A stretch of DNA of 64,000 bases. Source: Halomonas sp. KG2 (GTDB taxonomy: Bacteria; Pseudomonadota; Gammaproteobacteria; Pseudomonadales; Halomonadaceae). Both the position numbers and the translations under genes were made by a program. This document shows, one piece after another, positions 18,341 to 28,300 of the stretch. The stretch covers positions 3,038,001 through 3,102,000 of the forward strand of contig CP098528.1 of the NCBI GenBank assembly GCA_030440445.1, written 5' to 3'. Under the pieces are notes generated by a model. The model made no database searches. It worked only from the letters and a program-made list of their open reading frames with translations, and was not told the DNA's origin. Within the stretch, counting starts at the first letter, position 1, and the number at the start of each line of letters is the position of its first letter.

Positions 18341-19969
18341 ATGACCACATCGAAAGCCGCACGCCCCCTTCTGACCTCGGCCTTGAGCGCTCTTAGCGCT
18401 GCCGCCGCATTGCTTGCGTTCAATGCTCCGCTCCATGCGGAGACGCTGCCAGCCATCACCTTGCCGGACCCGGCGATCTCTCCTGCGCGGGTGAACCTAT
18501 TGCCAGTGCCGCAGGCACGGATCGATGAGGCGGTCGCTTCGCTGGATGAGTTGGCACAGGATATGTTGGAGCGAACCGGGGTACCGGGCCTCGCCGTTGC
18601 CGTGGTACATGGGGAAGAGACACTGCTGATGCGCGGCTGGGGGCTACGGGCGGAGGGCGCGGAGGAACAGGTTGATGCGGATACGGTCTTTCTGCTCGCT
18701 TCGTTATCCAAATCTGTCGGAGCCACGGTGGTGGCCACGCAGGTTTCGCAAGGGACCGTCAGTTGGGGTGATCCGGTGCGCAACCACTTACCGTGGTTCG
18801 ACCTGGGCGATCACTGGGTCAGCAATCATGTCACCATCGGGGATCTCTATGCGCACCGCTCGGGCCTGCCGGACCACGCCGGTGATGATCTCGAGGATAT
18901 AGGCTATGACCGTCGCGCTGTACTGGAGCGGCTGGCGCAGCTGCCCATGGGGCAGTTCAGAGCCGATTACGCCTATACGAATTTCGGCCTGACGGCTGCC
19001 GCAGAGGCGGTAGCCACCGCAACCGGCAAGGACTGGTCAACGCTCTCGGAAGAGGCGCTCTATGGTCCGCTCGGCATGGAGGCAACCAGCTCGCGCCACT
19101 CGGATTACATGGCGCGCGATAATCGCGCCGCTAGCCATGTGCCGGATGCCAACGGCTTCCGAGTGGCAGACCTGCGCCAGCCCGATGCGCAAAGTCCGGC
19201 GGGCGGGGTAAGCTCCAGCGTGCGAGACATGGCGAAATGGATGAAGCTGGTGCTCTCCAACGGGCGCTTTGCAGAGCAGCAACTGATTGCGCCCGAAGCG
19301 CTCGTGCCCGCGCTTTCACCGCATGCCATCAGCAGCCGCCCCGGTGACGCGGCCGATCGGGCTGGTACCTATGGTTACGGATTTGGTGTCGGGGTGCGTC
19401 CATCTGGGCGTGTCGTGGTGAGCCATTCGGGCGCCTTCGCTTTTGGTGCGGCGACCTCCTATTCGATGCTGCCGGACCTTGGGCTTGGGATCATCGTGCT
19501 GACCAATGCCACCCCCACGGGTCTCCCCGAGGCGCTGACGGCCAGCTTTCTTGATCTGGCAGAGTTTGGTGTGGAACAGCGCGACTGGCTGGCGGCCTAC
19601 GGGCCACGCATAGCACCGCTCTCTGCCCCGGCCGGAGATCTGGTGGGTGTGACACCTCCGACTGAGCCCACCGAGGCCCGACCTGCCGACGCTTATGCAG
19701 GGGACTATGGCAATGCCTATTTCGGGGCGGCTGAGGTGCGTGAGACCGCTGACGGTTTGGTACTCGAAGTTGGCCCCGCGCCACAGCACCTGCGGTTGAC
19801 CCACTGGGACGGCGATCGCTTTGTCGCCTTCCCAGTGACAGAGAACCAACCAGAGGGCTCGGTTTCGCAGGTCGAATTCACCATGGGCGCGGATGGAAAA
19901 GCAGAAACGATGACCGTTGAGCATCTTAACGAGGCGGGCCTTGGAGAATTTCAGCGGCCATTTAGCTGA
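18341..19969 (+). CDS. Second secreted serine hydrolase, beta-lactamase fold
   Basis: A 542-residue protein with a signal peptide (cleavage near LHAE). The beta-lactamase-family active site is seen as SLSK (in LLASLSKSVGA), YTN (in DYAYTNFGL) and HSG (in VVSHSGAFAFG). A C-terminal domain of about 120 residues after residue 420 resembles the small beta-barrel often appended to PBP4*-like esterases. It follows the transporter by 57 bases with its own AGGAG site and is the last gene of the three-gene operon. It is not closely alike to the first hydrolase outside the motifs, so the two probably have different substrates. Confidence 0.86.
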   Translation: MTTSKAARPLLTSALSALSAAAALLAFNAPLHAETLPAITLPDPAISPARVNLLPVPQARIDEAVASLDELAQDMLERTGVPGLAVAVVHGEETLLMRGWGLRAEGAEEQVDADTVFLLASLSKSVGATVVATQVSQGTVSWGDPVRNHLPWFDLGDHWVSNHVTIGDLYAHRSGLPDHAGDDLEDIGYDRRAVLERLAQLPMGQFRADYAYTNFGLTAAAEAVATATGKDWSTLSEEALYGPLGMEATSSRHSDYMARDNRAASHVPDANGFRVADLRQPDAQSPAGGVSSSVRDMAKWMKLVLSNGRFAEQQLIAPEALVPALSPHAISSRPGDAADRAGTYGYGFGVGVRPSGRVVVSHSGAFAFGAATSYSMLPDLGLGIIVLTNATPTGLPEALTASFLDLAEFGVEQRDWLAAYGPRIAPLSAPAGDLVGVTPPTEPTEARPADAYAGDYGNAYFGAAEVRETADGLVLEVGPAPQHLRLTHWDGDRFVAFPVTENQPEGSVSQVEFTMGADGKAETMTVEHLNEAGLGEFQRPFS

Positions 19970-19988
19970 AAAGCTCTGTCACCCCTAA

Positions 19989-20024
19989 CACTTAAACTAG
20001 CACTTAAACTAGTACTTAAACCTG
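19989..20024. repeat. Short tandem repeat, 12 bases x 3
   Basis: CACTTAAACTAG twice exactly, then TACTTAAACCTG, placed just after the last gene of the GC-rich block. It may mark the edge of the inserted segment or be another of the scattered short arrays. Confidence 0.8.
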
Positions 20025-20086
20025 TACCGAACTTGCTCAGCCAAATCGAGTCTGTAATCCAGTAAGGAAACTCACAAGGAAGTCTC

Positions 20087-20905
20087 ATGGCTGAACAAAC
20101 CAATGCAAACGTCTCCACCGAGGCGGCTTACGATGCGCGCCCCTCTTCTCATTGGACCGCCTGGGGGCAATGGCTGGCGCTATTCACCATGACCGTGGAT
20201 CACCTTACTCGCTATGTGTTGCCGGGTGACTGGGATTTAAGTTGGGCAGGCTCGTCCATTGGCCGTATCGCATTTCCTCTGTTTGCGGCAATGGTAGCCT
20301 GGCACGGGCTGTTTAACACCCGCAACCCACTTCGCTACTCGCGCCGCATACTGATCATTGGTTTAGTAGCTCAGTTGCCTTATATGCTGATGCCACGCAC
20401 GTCTGACGATTTTATTCTGAACGTCTGTTTCACGCTTGCCTGTGGCCTAGCGTTGGGTGCGTTGGTTCGCCAAGGTTGGCAGCACTATCAACAGCAGACG
20501 CTCGGGTTAGCCTGGCTAATGCTTGGAGCAGCGGTAGGCGTCACCGTTTGGTATTTGTTGGGCTTCTGGGTGGAGTACGGCCATAACGGTTTGCTACTGA
20601 TTCCGCTATTAATGTTCGCCATGCAGGCACTTAACGAAACCCGCGACGCACTAAAATCGCGCTTGTGGGCAGGTTTAGCCGCGTTTCCCGCACTTTGGAT
20701 AGCCGGTCAAATGAATGCTTCAGACATGGCAAAGTCGTTTACCGTTGGCACTTGCGTCGTAGTGTTCATGCTGGCAGCAGGCGCTGCCCAACGCGTGCCC
20801 CCCGTAGCCCTGGCGATGCCACGCCGTCTATGGCTTGCTTGGTATCCAGGTCACTTTGCTCTAATTGCGCTATGGCTGTTGCTTAGCGGCCAACTGGCAG
20901 GGTAA
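20087..20905 (+). CDS. TraX family membrane protein
   Basis: A 272-residue polytopic inner membrane protein with about eight helices. The TraX family is recognised by the N-terminal FTMTVDHLTRYVLPG and the SIGRIAFPLFAAMVAWHGLFNTRNPLRYSRR stretch. The F-plasmid founder acetylates pilin; chromosomal homologues are acyltransferase-like proteins of unknown target. AAGGAAG lies upstream of the ATG. There are no conjugation genes nearby, so a role in plasmid transfer is unlikely. It ends at a strong convergent terminator shared with purK. Confidence 0.85.
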   Translation: MAEQTNANVSTEAAYDARPSSHWTAWGQWLALFTMTVDHLTRYVLPGDWDLSWAGSSIGRIAFPLFAAMVAWHGLFNTRNPLRYSRRILIIGLVAQLPYMLMPRTSDDFILNVCFTLACGLALGALVRQGWQHYQQQTLGLAWLMLGAAVGVTVWYLLGFWVEYGHNGLLLIPLLMFAMQALNETRDALKSRLWAGLAAFPALWIAGQMNASDMAKSFTVGTCVVVFMLAAGAAQRVPPVALAMPRRLWLAWYPGHFALIALWLLLSGQLAG

Positions 20906-20911
20906 TCAACG

Positions 20912-20940
20912 ACGAAGCCGCCCTAATCGGGCGGCTTCGT
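20912..20940. terminator. Bidirectional terminator between traX-like gene and purK
   Basis: A perfect 12-bp GC-rich stem (ACGAAGCCGCCC with GGGCGGCTTCGT) and a five-base loop lies between convergent genes. Neither side has a long T-run, but the position and stem strength fit a terminator. Confidence 0.7.
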
Positions 20941-20958
20941 GGTGATAGTCCATCAACG

Positions 20959-22134
20959 TTACAGTAAGCGTTCAAAACTCCACGCCACCGGCGGCGCATC
21001 AGGAAGCAATGCCTGACAAGCACGCACTTTTTCAAGCAGCTCGGCATGCGAGTCAGCGACGACATTGACATGTGCTAGCTTACGCCCTGCCCGCTCTTCC
21101 TTGTCATAGCGATGCAAGTGAGTATTGCCAATCGCCAACAGCGCGGCATTGTCACCTTCCTGGCCAATAACATTCACCATGCAAGTAGGCGCAATAGCTT
21201 GGGTGCTGCCGAGCGGTAGGCCTTGCACAGCGCGTAGATGGTTTTCAAACTGGCTAGTGACCGCACCGTCCATGGTCCAGTGACCAGAATTATGCACGCG
21301 TGGAGCCATCTCGTTAGCCAATAGACTGCCATCCCGCGTTTGGAACAGCTCCAACGCCATCACGCCCACGTAATCCAGCTCATCCAACAGCATGCGAATG
21401 TAGCTGTCGGCTGTCTCTTGAACGCTGGCAGCTAAATCCGGTAACGGCGCAACGGAATAGCGCAAAATGCCATCTACGTGTTGATTTTCCGCCATGGGAT
21501 AAAACACCACATCCCCATCACGACCGCGCACGGCAATCATCGAGACTTCCCGTACAAAATCGACAAATGCCTCAACGATCAGCTGACGGTGACCAATGCT
21601 CTTCCATGCCTCTTCAGCCTGCTCCGGCGCTTTCAGCACCGCCTGCCCTTTACCGTCATACCCCTCTGTCACTGACTTGGCGACCACGGGGCAGCCCAAT
21701 TCATTCGCTGCCGCTTCAAGCTGTTCGGCACTCTCAACGACGCGGTAAGCAGGTGTAGGAATGCCCAAGCGGTCGAATAAGGCTTTCTCTTCAACACGGT
21801 TTTGGCAAACGGCAATCGCTCGGCTTCCTGGGTAAACGGGTTTGTGCTGTTCGATTTGCTCAACCAGCGCTACGGGCAGATGCTCAAATTCATAGGTTAC
21901 TACATCGACCTTATCGAGAAATTCCGCCAAATGCTGGTTGTTAGGATCGATAACCACGTCGCCAATGCCCGCACTCGGGTTGCCGGTTGTGTCTAAAAAG
22001 GTGAAGCGATTACCTAGCGGGTAGCCAGCCAATGCCAGCATACGACCAAGCTGGCCTGCACCGAGCACACCAATGTTCTTAGCGATGCCAGCGCTTTTCG
22101 AACTACCAGAGCTTTTCGAGATACCAGAATTCAT
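20959..22134 (-). CDS. purK: 5-(carboxyamino)imidazole ribonucleotide synthase
   Basis: A 391-residue ATP-grasp enzyme that carboxylates AIR with bicarbonate and ATP in purine synthesis, in the cytosol with PurE. The core begins with IGVLGAGQLGRMLALAGYPLG; ATP-grasp motifs include CPVVAKSVTEGYDGKGQ and EMAPRVHNSGHWTMDGA. Before the core lies an unusual Ser/Gly/Lys-rich N-terminal extension encoded by an 18-base unit repeated three times (22072-22125). The first ATG at 22134 is used; no later ATG precedes the Rossmann core, so the repeat is probably translated. It follows purE by 12 bases in the standard purEK order. Confidence 0.94.
   Translation of the reverse strand: MNSGISKSSGSSKSAGIAKNIGVLGAGQLGRMLALAGYPLGNRFTFLDTTGNPSAGIGDVVIDPNNQHLAEFLDKVDVVTYEFEHLPVALVEQIEQHKPVYPGSRAIAVCQNRVEEKALFDRLGIPTPAYRVVESAEQLEAAANELGCPVVAKSVTEGYDGKGQAVLKAPEQAEEAWKSIGHRQLIVEAFVDFVREVSMIAVRGRDGDVVFYPMAENQHVDGILRYSVAPLPDLAASVQETADSYIRMLLDELDYVGVMALELFQTRDGSLLANEMAPRVHNSGHWTMDGAVTSQFENHLRAVQGLPLGSTQAIAPTCMVNVIGQEGDNAALLAIGNTHLHRYDKEERAGRKLAHVNVVADSHAELLEKVRACQALLPDAPPVAWSFERLL
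22072..22125 (-). repeat. 18-base tandem repeat in the purK 5' end
   Basis: Three in-frame copies of a unit encoding G-I/S-S/A-K-S/N-x, the first two nearly identical (GGTATCTCGAAAAGCTCT and GGTAGTTCGAAAAGCGCT). It adds about 20 low-complexity residues before the conserved PurK fold. Confidence 0.75.
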
Positions 22135-22146
22135 GGCCAGGATTCC

Positions 22147-22659
22147 TTAGTTCGCTTCCGCATCGGGGCGAGGGTCTGGGTTATCCAGCACCATTTGAGT
22201 TTGCTCAGCGCGGAAAGCCTCGACCGCTTCACGCACGCTGGTGTCTTGCAAACCGACAATCTGTGCTGCCAACAAGCCTGCATTGGTCGCCCCTGCTTTA
22301 CCAATCGCCAGTGTGCCAACAGCGATGCCACCGGGCATCTGCGCAATTGAAAGCAATGAATCCAAGCCTTTAAGCGCTTTGGATTCCACTGGCACGCCCA
22401 GCACTGGCAACGCCGTTTGGGAAGCCACCATGCCGGGCAAATGGGCAGCACCGCCCGCTCCCGCCACAATTACTTGCAAGCCACGTTCAGCGGCGCTTTT
22501 AGCATAGTCAAACAACAAGTCAGGGGTACGATGAGCGGAGACAACGCGGGTCTCATAAGGGACGCCCAGCCGCTCTAACATCGCCACCGCGTGTTCCATG
22601 ACGGGCCAATCAGATTTCGACCCCATGATCACGCCCACTTTGGGTGCGCTGTTCGACAT
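22147..22659 (-). CDS. purE: N5-carboxyaminoimidazole ribonucleotide mutase
   Basis: A 170-residue class I PurE. It moves the carboxyl group of N5-CAIR to give CAIR in purine synthesis. The signature [18 protein letters not shown] opens the protein, [13 protein letters not shown] follows, and [15 protein letters not shown] carries the substrate loop with its conserved His. GAGGAG lies nine bases before the ATG at 22659. It leads the purEK operon. Confidence 0.96.
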   Translation of the reverse strand: MSNSAPKVGVIMGSKSDWPVMEHAVAMLERLGVPYETRVVSAHRTPDLLFDYAKSAAERGLQVIVAGAGGAAHLPGMVASQTALPVLGVPVESKALKGLDSLLSIAQMPGGIAVGTLAIGKAGATNAGLLAAQIVGLQDTSVREAVEAFRAEQTQMVLDNPDPRPDAEAN

Positions 22660-22877
22660 GCAAAAACTCCTCGGCCAAAGGGCCTACTAAAGCAATCAAG
22701 CGTTTAATGTGCCGTGTGCCGCAAGCGGCTCACCAGGAAATTAGAAGGCGCATAGTCTACCAGAGCTAGTCGCTTAGAGCGCGTTTGTAAATAGATCGAA
22801 ATTTTAATCAAAGTAGCATTGAAAAGCGCGCGACTTGGCGGCATTGTGTGTTTGTCATTTCAGACTGATGGAGTCCC

Positions 22878-23150
22878 ATGAGTACGGCATACTCAACTGC
22901 TCACGCAGAAACGCTAGATCCTCCGCGAAGCAGCCCTGACCTCGATGTCAGGGATTTAGAAAAACGTACGCGCCTAATGCGTATCATTACCCGCCTGATC
23001 GCCGTATCAGATCTGGGAAGTCGCGAAATAGCCCGCCGGGCTGGGCTTCCAGTACAAAAGATCAGCGACCTGCTCGCCGGAAGGCTAGAGCACCTAGATA
23101 TTGATGAACTCAATGTCTTGCGTCGCACGTTAGAGCTGGAGACGCCATAG
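22878..23150 (+). CDS. Small helix-turn-helix protein (XRE/HTH_37-like)
   Basis: A 90-residue protein. Residues about 50-80 form a helix-turn-helix (REIARRAGLPVQKISDLLAGR followed by LDIDELNVLRRTL), the arrangement seen in HTH_37 proteins and some orphan antitoxins. It is probably a DNA-binding regulator. GGAG sits five bases before the ATG. It is alone: purE is divergent, and a terminator follows, so no toxin partner is visible. Function unknown. Confidence 0.7.
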   Translation: MSTAYSTAHAETLDPPRSSPDLDVRDLEKRTRLMRIITRLIAVSDLGSREIARRAGLPVQKISDLLAGRLEHLDIDELNVLRRTLELETP

Positions 23151-23194
23151 CAATAGTTGCTACCTAACGTAATCATTCATCCCATTTTTTTGCT

Positions 23195-23229
23195 AACAGG
23201 CTTGCCCGCTGGGTAGGCCTGTTTTTGTT
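23195..23229 (+). terminator. Intrinsic terminator after the HTH gene
   Basis: AACAGGC (23195-23201) pairs with GCCTGTT (23217-23223), with an additional inner CCC/GGG pairing, followed by TTTTGTTT. It isolates the ttr operon from upstream transcription. Confidence 0.8.
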
Positions 23230-23289
23230 TCAAAACAGCCAATTAGCGCTCCAGGATTAAGGGAGCATTAAGAAACCCTCGCTAACCCA

Positions 23290-23303
23290 TTGACACGTAT
23301 CAA
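23290..23303 (+). promoter_or_regulatory. FNR/Anr-like binding site upstream of ttrBCA
   Basis: TTGACACGTATCAA matches the FNR consensus TTGAT-N4-ATCAA in nine of ten positions and lies about 104 bases before the ttrB start. A TATAAT at 23309 and a weaker TAACCT at 23325 are possible -10 elements; only the second would place the site near -41. Oxygen control is expected for an anaerobic respiratory enzyme. Confidence 0.6.
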
Positions 23304-23406
23304 TTTTTTATAATACCAAAGGCGTAACCTTAGCGTATCTAGATCATTCGCTGTGAAACAACGGCTTGTTTCTATCAGCAACATCTTTATCAGCTAAGGA
23401 GGCGTT

Positions 23407-24183
23407 ATGGACGCCGTTCGTCGGTCGTTGCTAGGCCAGTTGGCCCGACTAAGCGCGGGCGCTGCGCTAGTGCCGCTATCCAGTCTTGCTCAAGCTGGCA
23501 TTAATCAGCAGCCTGCCCGCCGCGAGGGTGACCCTAGCAAACGCTACGGCATGCTAATCGACCTTCGCCAATGCATCGGCTGCCAAGCCTGCACGGTATC
23601 GTGCCATATCGAGAATGCTGCACCGCTTGGCCAGTTTCGAACCACTGTCTCTCAATACGAAGTGCAACACCAAGAAAGTGGTGAACTGGCAACGTTTATG
23701 CTGCCGCGGCTATGTAACCACTGCGAAAATCCGCCCTGTGTGCCGGTTTGTCCCGTTGAGGCGACCTATCAACAGCAGGATGGCATCGTTGTCGTCGATA
23801 GTGACCGCTGCGTCGGCTGTGCTTACTGCGTCAACGCCTGCCCCTACGATGCCCGTTTTATTAACGAACGCACTCAAACTGCCGACAAATGCACCTTCTG
23901 TGCTCACCGTTTAGAAGCAGGGCTACTGCCTGCCTGCGTTGAAAGCTGTGTGGGTGGTGCCCGCATTATTGGCGATATGCGCAATCCAGACAGCCAAATC
24001 AGCCGTCTGATCAACGAGCATCGCGACGCGCTCATGGTGCTTCAGCCAGAAAAAAACACCCTTCCCCAAGTGTTCTATTTAGGTATGGACGAACGATTCA
24101 CTACACGCCCCGTAGCAGAACCCGTGGCGCTTGAAGTGCTCGACCCCCACGGCCAGGAGATGGGCTATGAATTCCACCATTGA
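23407..24183 (+). CDS. ttrB: Tetrathionate reductase iron-sulfur subunit
   Basis: A 258-residue electron-transfer subunit with four 4Fe-4S clusters: CIGCQACTVSCHIEN, CNHCENPPCVPVCP, CVGCAYCVNACP and CTFCAHRL with a later CVESC. The N-terminus has a twin-arginine-like stretch (VRRSLLGQ) and a hydrophobic segment, so it is probably exported folded with TtrA. It carries electrons from the membrane subunit to the molybdenum site. AAGGAGG precedes the ATG. The order B-C-A equals that of the Salmonella ttrBCA operon, which with the subunit types supports tetrathionate rather than another CISM substrate. No ttrSR sensor genes are in the window. Confidence 0.87.
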   Translation: MDAVRRSLLGQLARLSAGAALVPLSSLAQAGINQQPARREGDPSKRYGMLIDLRQCIGCQACTVSCHIENAAPLGQFRTTVSQYEVQHQESGELATFMLPRLCNHCENPPCVPVCPVEATYQQQDGIVVVDSDRCVGCAYCVNACPYDARFINERTQTADKCTFCAHRLEAGLLPACVESCVGGARIIGDMRNPDSQISRLINEHRDALMVLQPEKNTLPQVFYLGMDERFTTRPVAEPVALEVLDPHGQEMGYEFHH

Positions 24184-25354
24184 ACTACTCGCCCCACGCT
24201 ATGACATCGCCTGGTATCCATGGGCAGTTCAGTACTTTTTTATGATTGCGGTCTCCTACGCCAGCCTTTGGCTGGCAGCGCCTGCACTGGTGTTTGGCAA
24301 GCAATCCTGGTTGCCTACAGCACGTCTGGCAATGATCGCCTGCGTCAGCACAACGCTAGTCGCACCCGTAGCCTTATTGGCGGACTTACACCAGCCACTG
24401 CGCTTTTGGCATTTCTACGCCTACGCCAATACGCATTCGTGGATGTCGATTGGCAGTGTGGTACTGCCGCTGTATCTGATCAGCGTTTTAGGCTTCGCCT
24501 GGCTGGCTTGGCGACCCGCGCTGCAGGCCCGGCAACAGGCAGCGGGGCTGAGCGGGTTGATTGCCAAGTGGTTGAGTATGGGCAGTGGCGCGACACCCAA
24601 AGCTCTGGTGACCCTGGTGGGATTAGCCGCGCTGTTACTCTCAAGCGGCATTATGCTCTACACCGGAGCGGAGCTAGCTATCGTCAAAGCCCGCCCGCTA
24701 TGGAACACCATTTGGCTACCGCCCATGCTGGTAGCGAGCGGATTTATTGCCGCCGCTGGGTTAATACTGGTTCTCAACCGCGTAAGCAGAATCTGCGCGC
24801 CCGATGCCACCCGGCAGATGCTCTATGTCCTGTTAGCCTTCTGTGCGCTAGCGGGACTTATCGCGCTCAGTTGGCTGTTAGATGGTCTGAATGCCCACGT
24901 TGGCTCAGTGGCGGCGGCACTGGAATCTGTCCGTTTCAGCCCCTCTTGGCGCAGCACCGCACTTTGGGGTGGCCTTACCGGCGTAGCCCTATTTGCCAGC
25001 GTAGTATTTCTGTTAACGCGTTCGGCTCAGCGCCAGCCAGCACTGTTTGCCTGGGCATGGTTGCTAGGGCTAGTGGCTATCCACATGGGCTGGATGTTCC
25101 GTTGGGTAGTGCTGATGGATGTTCAACATGTGGCTCGTAACAGTGCAGGTTTCCATCACTACGGAATCCCTGCTGGCTCTTCCGGCATCTTAGGCATTGT
25201 TGGCACTTTCGGGCTATGGCTGGCGGCCATTTTATTGATCGAGCTATTTATTCCATGGCGACAGGCCCAACAAGGTAGCCAGCTACCAAGCAACGCCCAG
25301 GATGCATCTCGCGCCCCACTCACTGCTAACAAAGGAGCGCCTAGTCATGGCTAA
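24167..25354 (+). CDS. ttrC: Tetrathionate reductase membrane subunit (NrfD/PsrC type)
   Basis: A 395-residue membrane protein with about nine helices, of the NrfD/PsrC quinol-oxidising type. It begins MNSTIELL and contains LLADLHQPLRFWHFYAYANTHSWMSIG, a typical quinol-site region. The ATG at 24167 is chosen because CCAGGAGATG precedes it; the longer in-frame start at 24131 lacks a site. The gene overlaps ttrB by 17 bases and ttrA by 8, so translation is coupled. It anchors TtrAB on the periplasmic side and takes electrons from menaquinol or ubiquinol. Confidence 0.86.
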   Translation: MNSTIELLAPRYDIAWYPWAVQYFFMIAVSYASLWLAAPALVFGKQSWLPTARLAMIACVSTTLVAPVALLADLHQPLRFWHFYAYANTHSWMSIGSVVLPLYLISVLGFAWLAWRPALQARQQAAGLSGLIAKWLSMGSGATPKALVTLVGLAALLLSSGIMLYTGAELAIVKARPLWNTIWLPPMLVASGFIAAAGLILVLNRVSRICAPDATRQMLYVLLAFCALAGLIALSWLLDGLNAHVGSVAAALESVRFSPSWRSTALWGGLTGVALFASVVFLLTRSAQRQPALFAWAWLLGLVAIHMGWMFRWVVLMDVQHVARNSAGFHHYGIPAGSSGILGIVGTFGLWLAAILLIELFIPWRQAQQGSQLPSNAQDASRAPLTANKGAPSHG

Positions 25355-28300
25355 GTCTGCTCAAGATCCCTCACGCCGTCGCTTTCTAAAAGGCGCAGCT
25401 GCCGCTGGTGGTGCCGCTACCTTTGCCGTGGGCTACGCCGACCCGTTGGCTAAAATGGCCAAAGGCATTACCGGCAGCGCAGGTGAAAAACCGCAGCATA
25501 ATATTCATGGCAATTCGCTGACGCCTGAATATCGTGTCGATTTAGCGACCGGCGAACTAACCCTCGCCCCCGATCAACGGGTGGCTTTTACTATTTGCTA
25601 CGGCTGCACCACCGAGTGTGGAGTGCGCGTGCGGGTCGATGACACGCGCGGCGAAGTACTACGAGTAGCTGGCAACCCCTATCATCCACTTTCTGCCGAT
25701 GACCATTTGCCAATGCAAACGCCGGTGGCTGATGCATTGCGCAGCGTGAGTGCTTACCAAGAACACGGGCAAGTTAACCGCTCCACCGCGTGCGCCCGTG
25801 GCAATGCAATGATGAGCCAGATCACCAACCCGTTCCGTATTGATCACTGCCTTAAACGGGTCGGTGAACGAGGCAGTCGCGAGTGGCAAAAAATATCGTT
25901 TGAGCAACTTATCGAGGAAATTTGCGAAGGGGGTGACCTGTTCGGTGAAGGGCAAGTAGACGGTCTACGTGACATTCGCGACCACGACACGCTGATTGAC
26001 CCCGACAACCCTGAGTACGGCCCCAAGGCTAATCAGTTGATGGTCATGGAAGCCACCGACTACGGACGCTCAGATTTACTTAAACGCTTCACCTTGAACG
26101 CTTTCGCGACCCGCAACTATGGCCACCATGGCGCATACTGTGGCCTAGCATTCCGCATGGGCTCTGGAGCAGTGATGAACAACATCGTCACTAATGCTCA
26201 CGTAAAGCCAGATATACAGAACGCACGCTTTATCATGTATATCGGCTGCGCACCCAGCCAGGCAGGCAACCCGTTTAAACGCCAGGGCCGCTTGCTTGCA
26301 CAGGCGCGCGCCGCCGGCACGCTGGAATATGTGGTAGTGGACCCCGCGTTGAACGCTGCGACTTCCCATGCCGCGGACAACAACCGCTGGGTACCGATCC
26401 GCCCTGGCACTGATAGCGCCTTTGCCATGGCAATTATTCAGTGGCTACTGGATAACGACGGTTATGCCAAAGAATTTCTTGAACTACCCGGTCAAGCCGC
26501 CGCCGATGCAGCAGGGGAAACCACTCACTCCAATGCCACCCATTTAGTGATTGATACCTTCGAGCACCCGCGCCGAGGCTACTTTTTGCGCGCCAGCGAC
26601 CTTGGTTTTGCCGAGCCAGGTAGCGATACCGATATACCCGTCGTGGTGTCAGAGGGCGACCTGGCACTAAGCGAACAGGTAATGACCGCCGACCTGTTTG
26701 CCGAACGCCCAGTCACCCTGGCGGATGGCACGACTGTCACCGTCAAAACCAGCCTAGCGCTGCTGCGTGAATCCGCCAATCAGTACGATCTGGACACCTA
26801 CGCTGAACACTGCGGTATTCCAAAGACAACGATTATCGAGCTTGCCCAACGTTATGCTAGCCATGGCAGAAAAGCCGCCGTTAACTGCCACGGCGGCATG
26901 ATGTCAGGCAATGGCTTTTACGCCGCATTTGGCGTGCAAATGCTTAACTTGCTGGCTGGCAACTACAATATGAAAGGTGGTAGCGCAGTGGGCGGTGGAA
27001 CCTATAGCGGCACCGGCGAAGGTCCCCGCTACGACCTCGCCAACTTCCCAGGCAAACGTGGGCCCCAAGGCGTGTTTCTCTCCCGCTCACGTTTTCCCTA
27101 TGAGAAATCATCGGAGTACCAGCGCAAGCTCGCGACAGGCGAAACCCCCTATCCCGCGAAAGCGCCCTGGCGTTCATTGGCACCGCCAACGCTCACCGAG
27201 CATTTACCTTCCGCATTGGATGGTTACCCCTATCCGATCAAAGCGGTGATTGGCTGTATGGCTAATCCAATTTATGGTCAAGCGGGCCTGAAAGGGGTAA
27301 TTGTCGATAAGCTGAAAGACCCCAAACGGTTGGGGCTATTTGTGGCCATCGATGGGTTTATCAACGAAACCAACCGCTATGCCGACTACATTGTGCCTGA
27401 TTCGGTGATGTACGAGGTCTGGGGCTTTGCAGGCTCCTGGAAAGGCACGCTGGGAAAACTCTCCACCGCTTGCTGGCCAGTCGTTGAGCCCCGCCAGCAA
27501 AAAACCGCCGAAGGCGAGCCGGTTTCTATGGACAGCTTCTTTATCGCCGTTGCTAAACGGCTAGGGCTGCCGGGCTTCGGCGACAACGCCATTCCCGATA
27601 CCGACGGCAATCTTCACCCGCTCAATCGCGCTGAAGATTATTACCTACGGGCGGCCGCCAACATTGCCTTTCAAGATGAACCACTGCCAGAAGCGAATGC
27701 CGAGGACATTGCCCATGGCGGCATTGCCCCGCTGCTGCCCAAACTCGAACGTACACTTAAAGCCGACGAGCGCGGCCGCGTTGCCTACCTTTACGCCCGG
27801 GGTGGGCGTTTCGAAGAGGCAAGCGAACACTTTGTTGGCGAGCACCTGAAACATCAGTGGAAAAAAACGCTGTGTGTTTATAACGAAGCGGTGGGCACCA
27901 GCATTGATACCACTAACGGGTTACCCAATAGCGGCGTGCCCTGTCACAAGTTGCCACAGCTCGCCAACAAGCAGCCTATGCGTGAGGTGTTTTCAGAGCA
28001 GGAGTGGCCGCTGCTAGCGTTTTCATTCAAGTCTAACCTGATGAACTCTTACGCCATTGGTAACGAGCGGCTAAGAATGATCAAGCCGTATAACCCTGTG
28101 CAAATGCACCGCCAAGATGCCGAGCGCTTCGGCATCCAGCATGGCGACACCATCCGCATTGAAAGCCCAGGCGGAAGCATAGTGGGGCTTGCGCTGGTGA
28201 GCGAAAGCGTTGTGCCCGGTGCATTGGGTATTGAACACGGCTACGGGCACAAAGATTTAGGTGCCACGCCACACATCATTGACGGTCAATCCCAGCCAGA

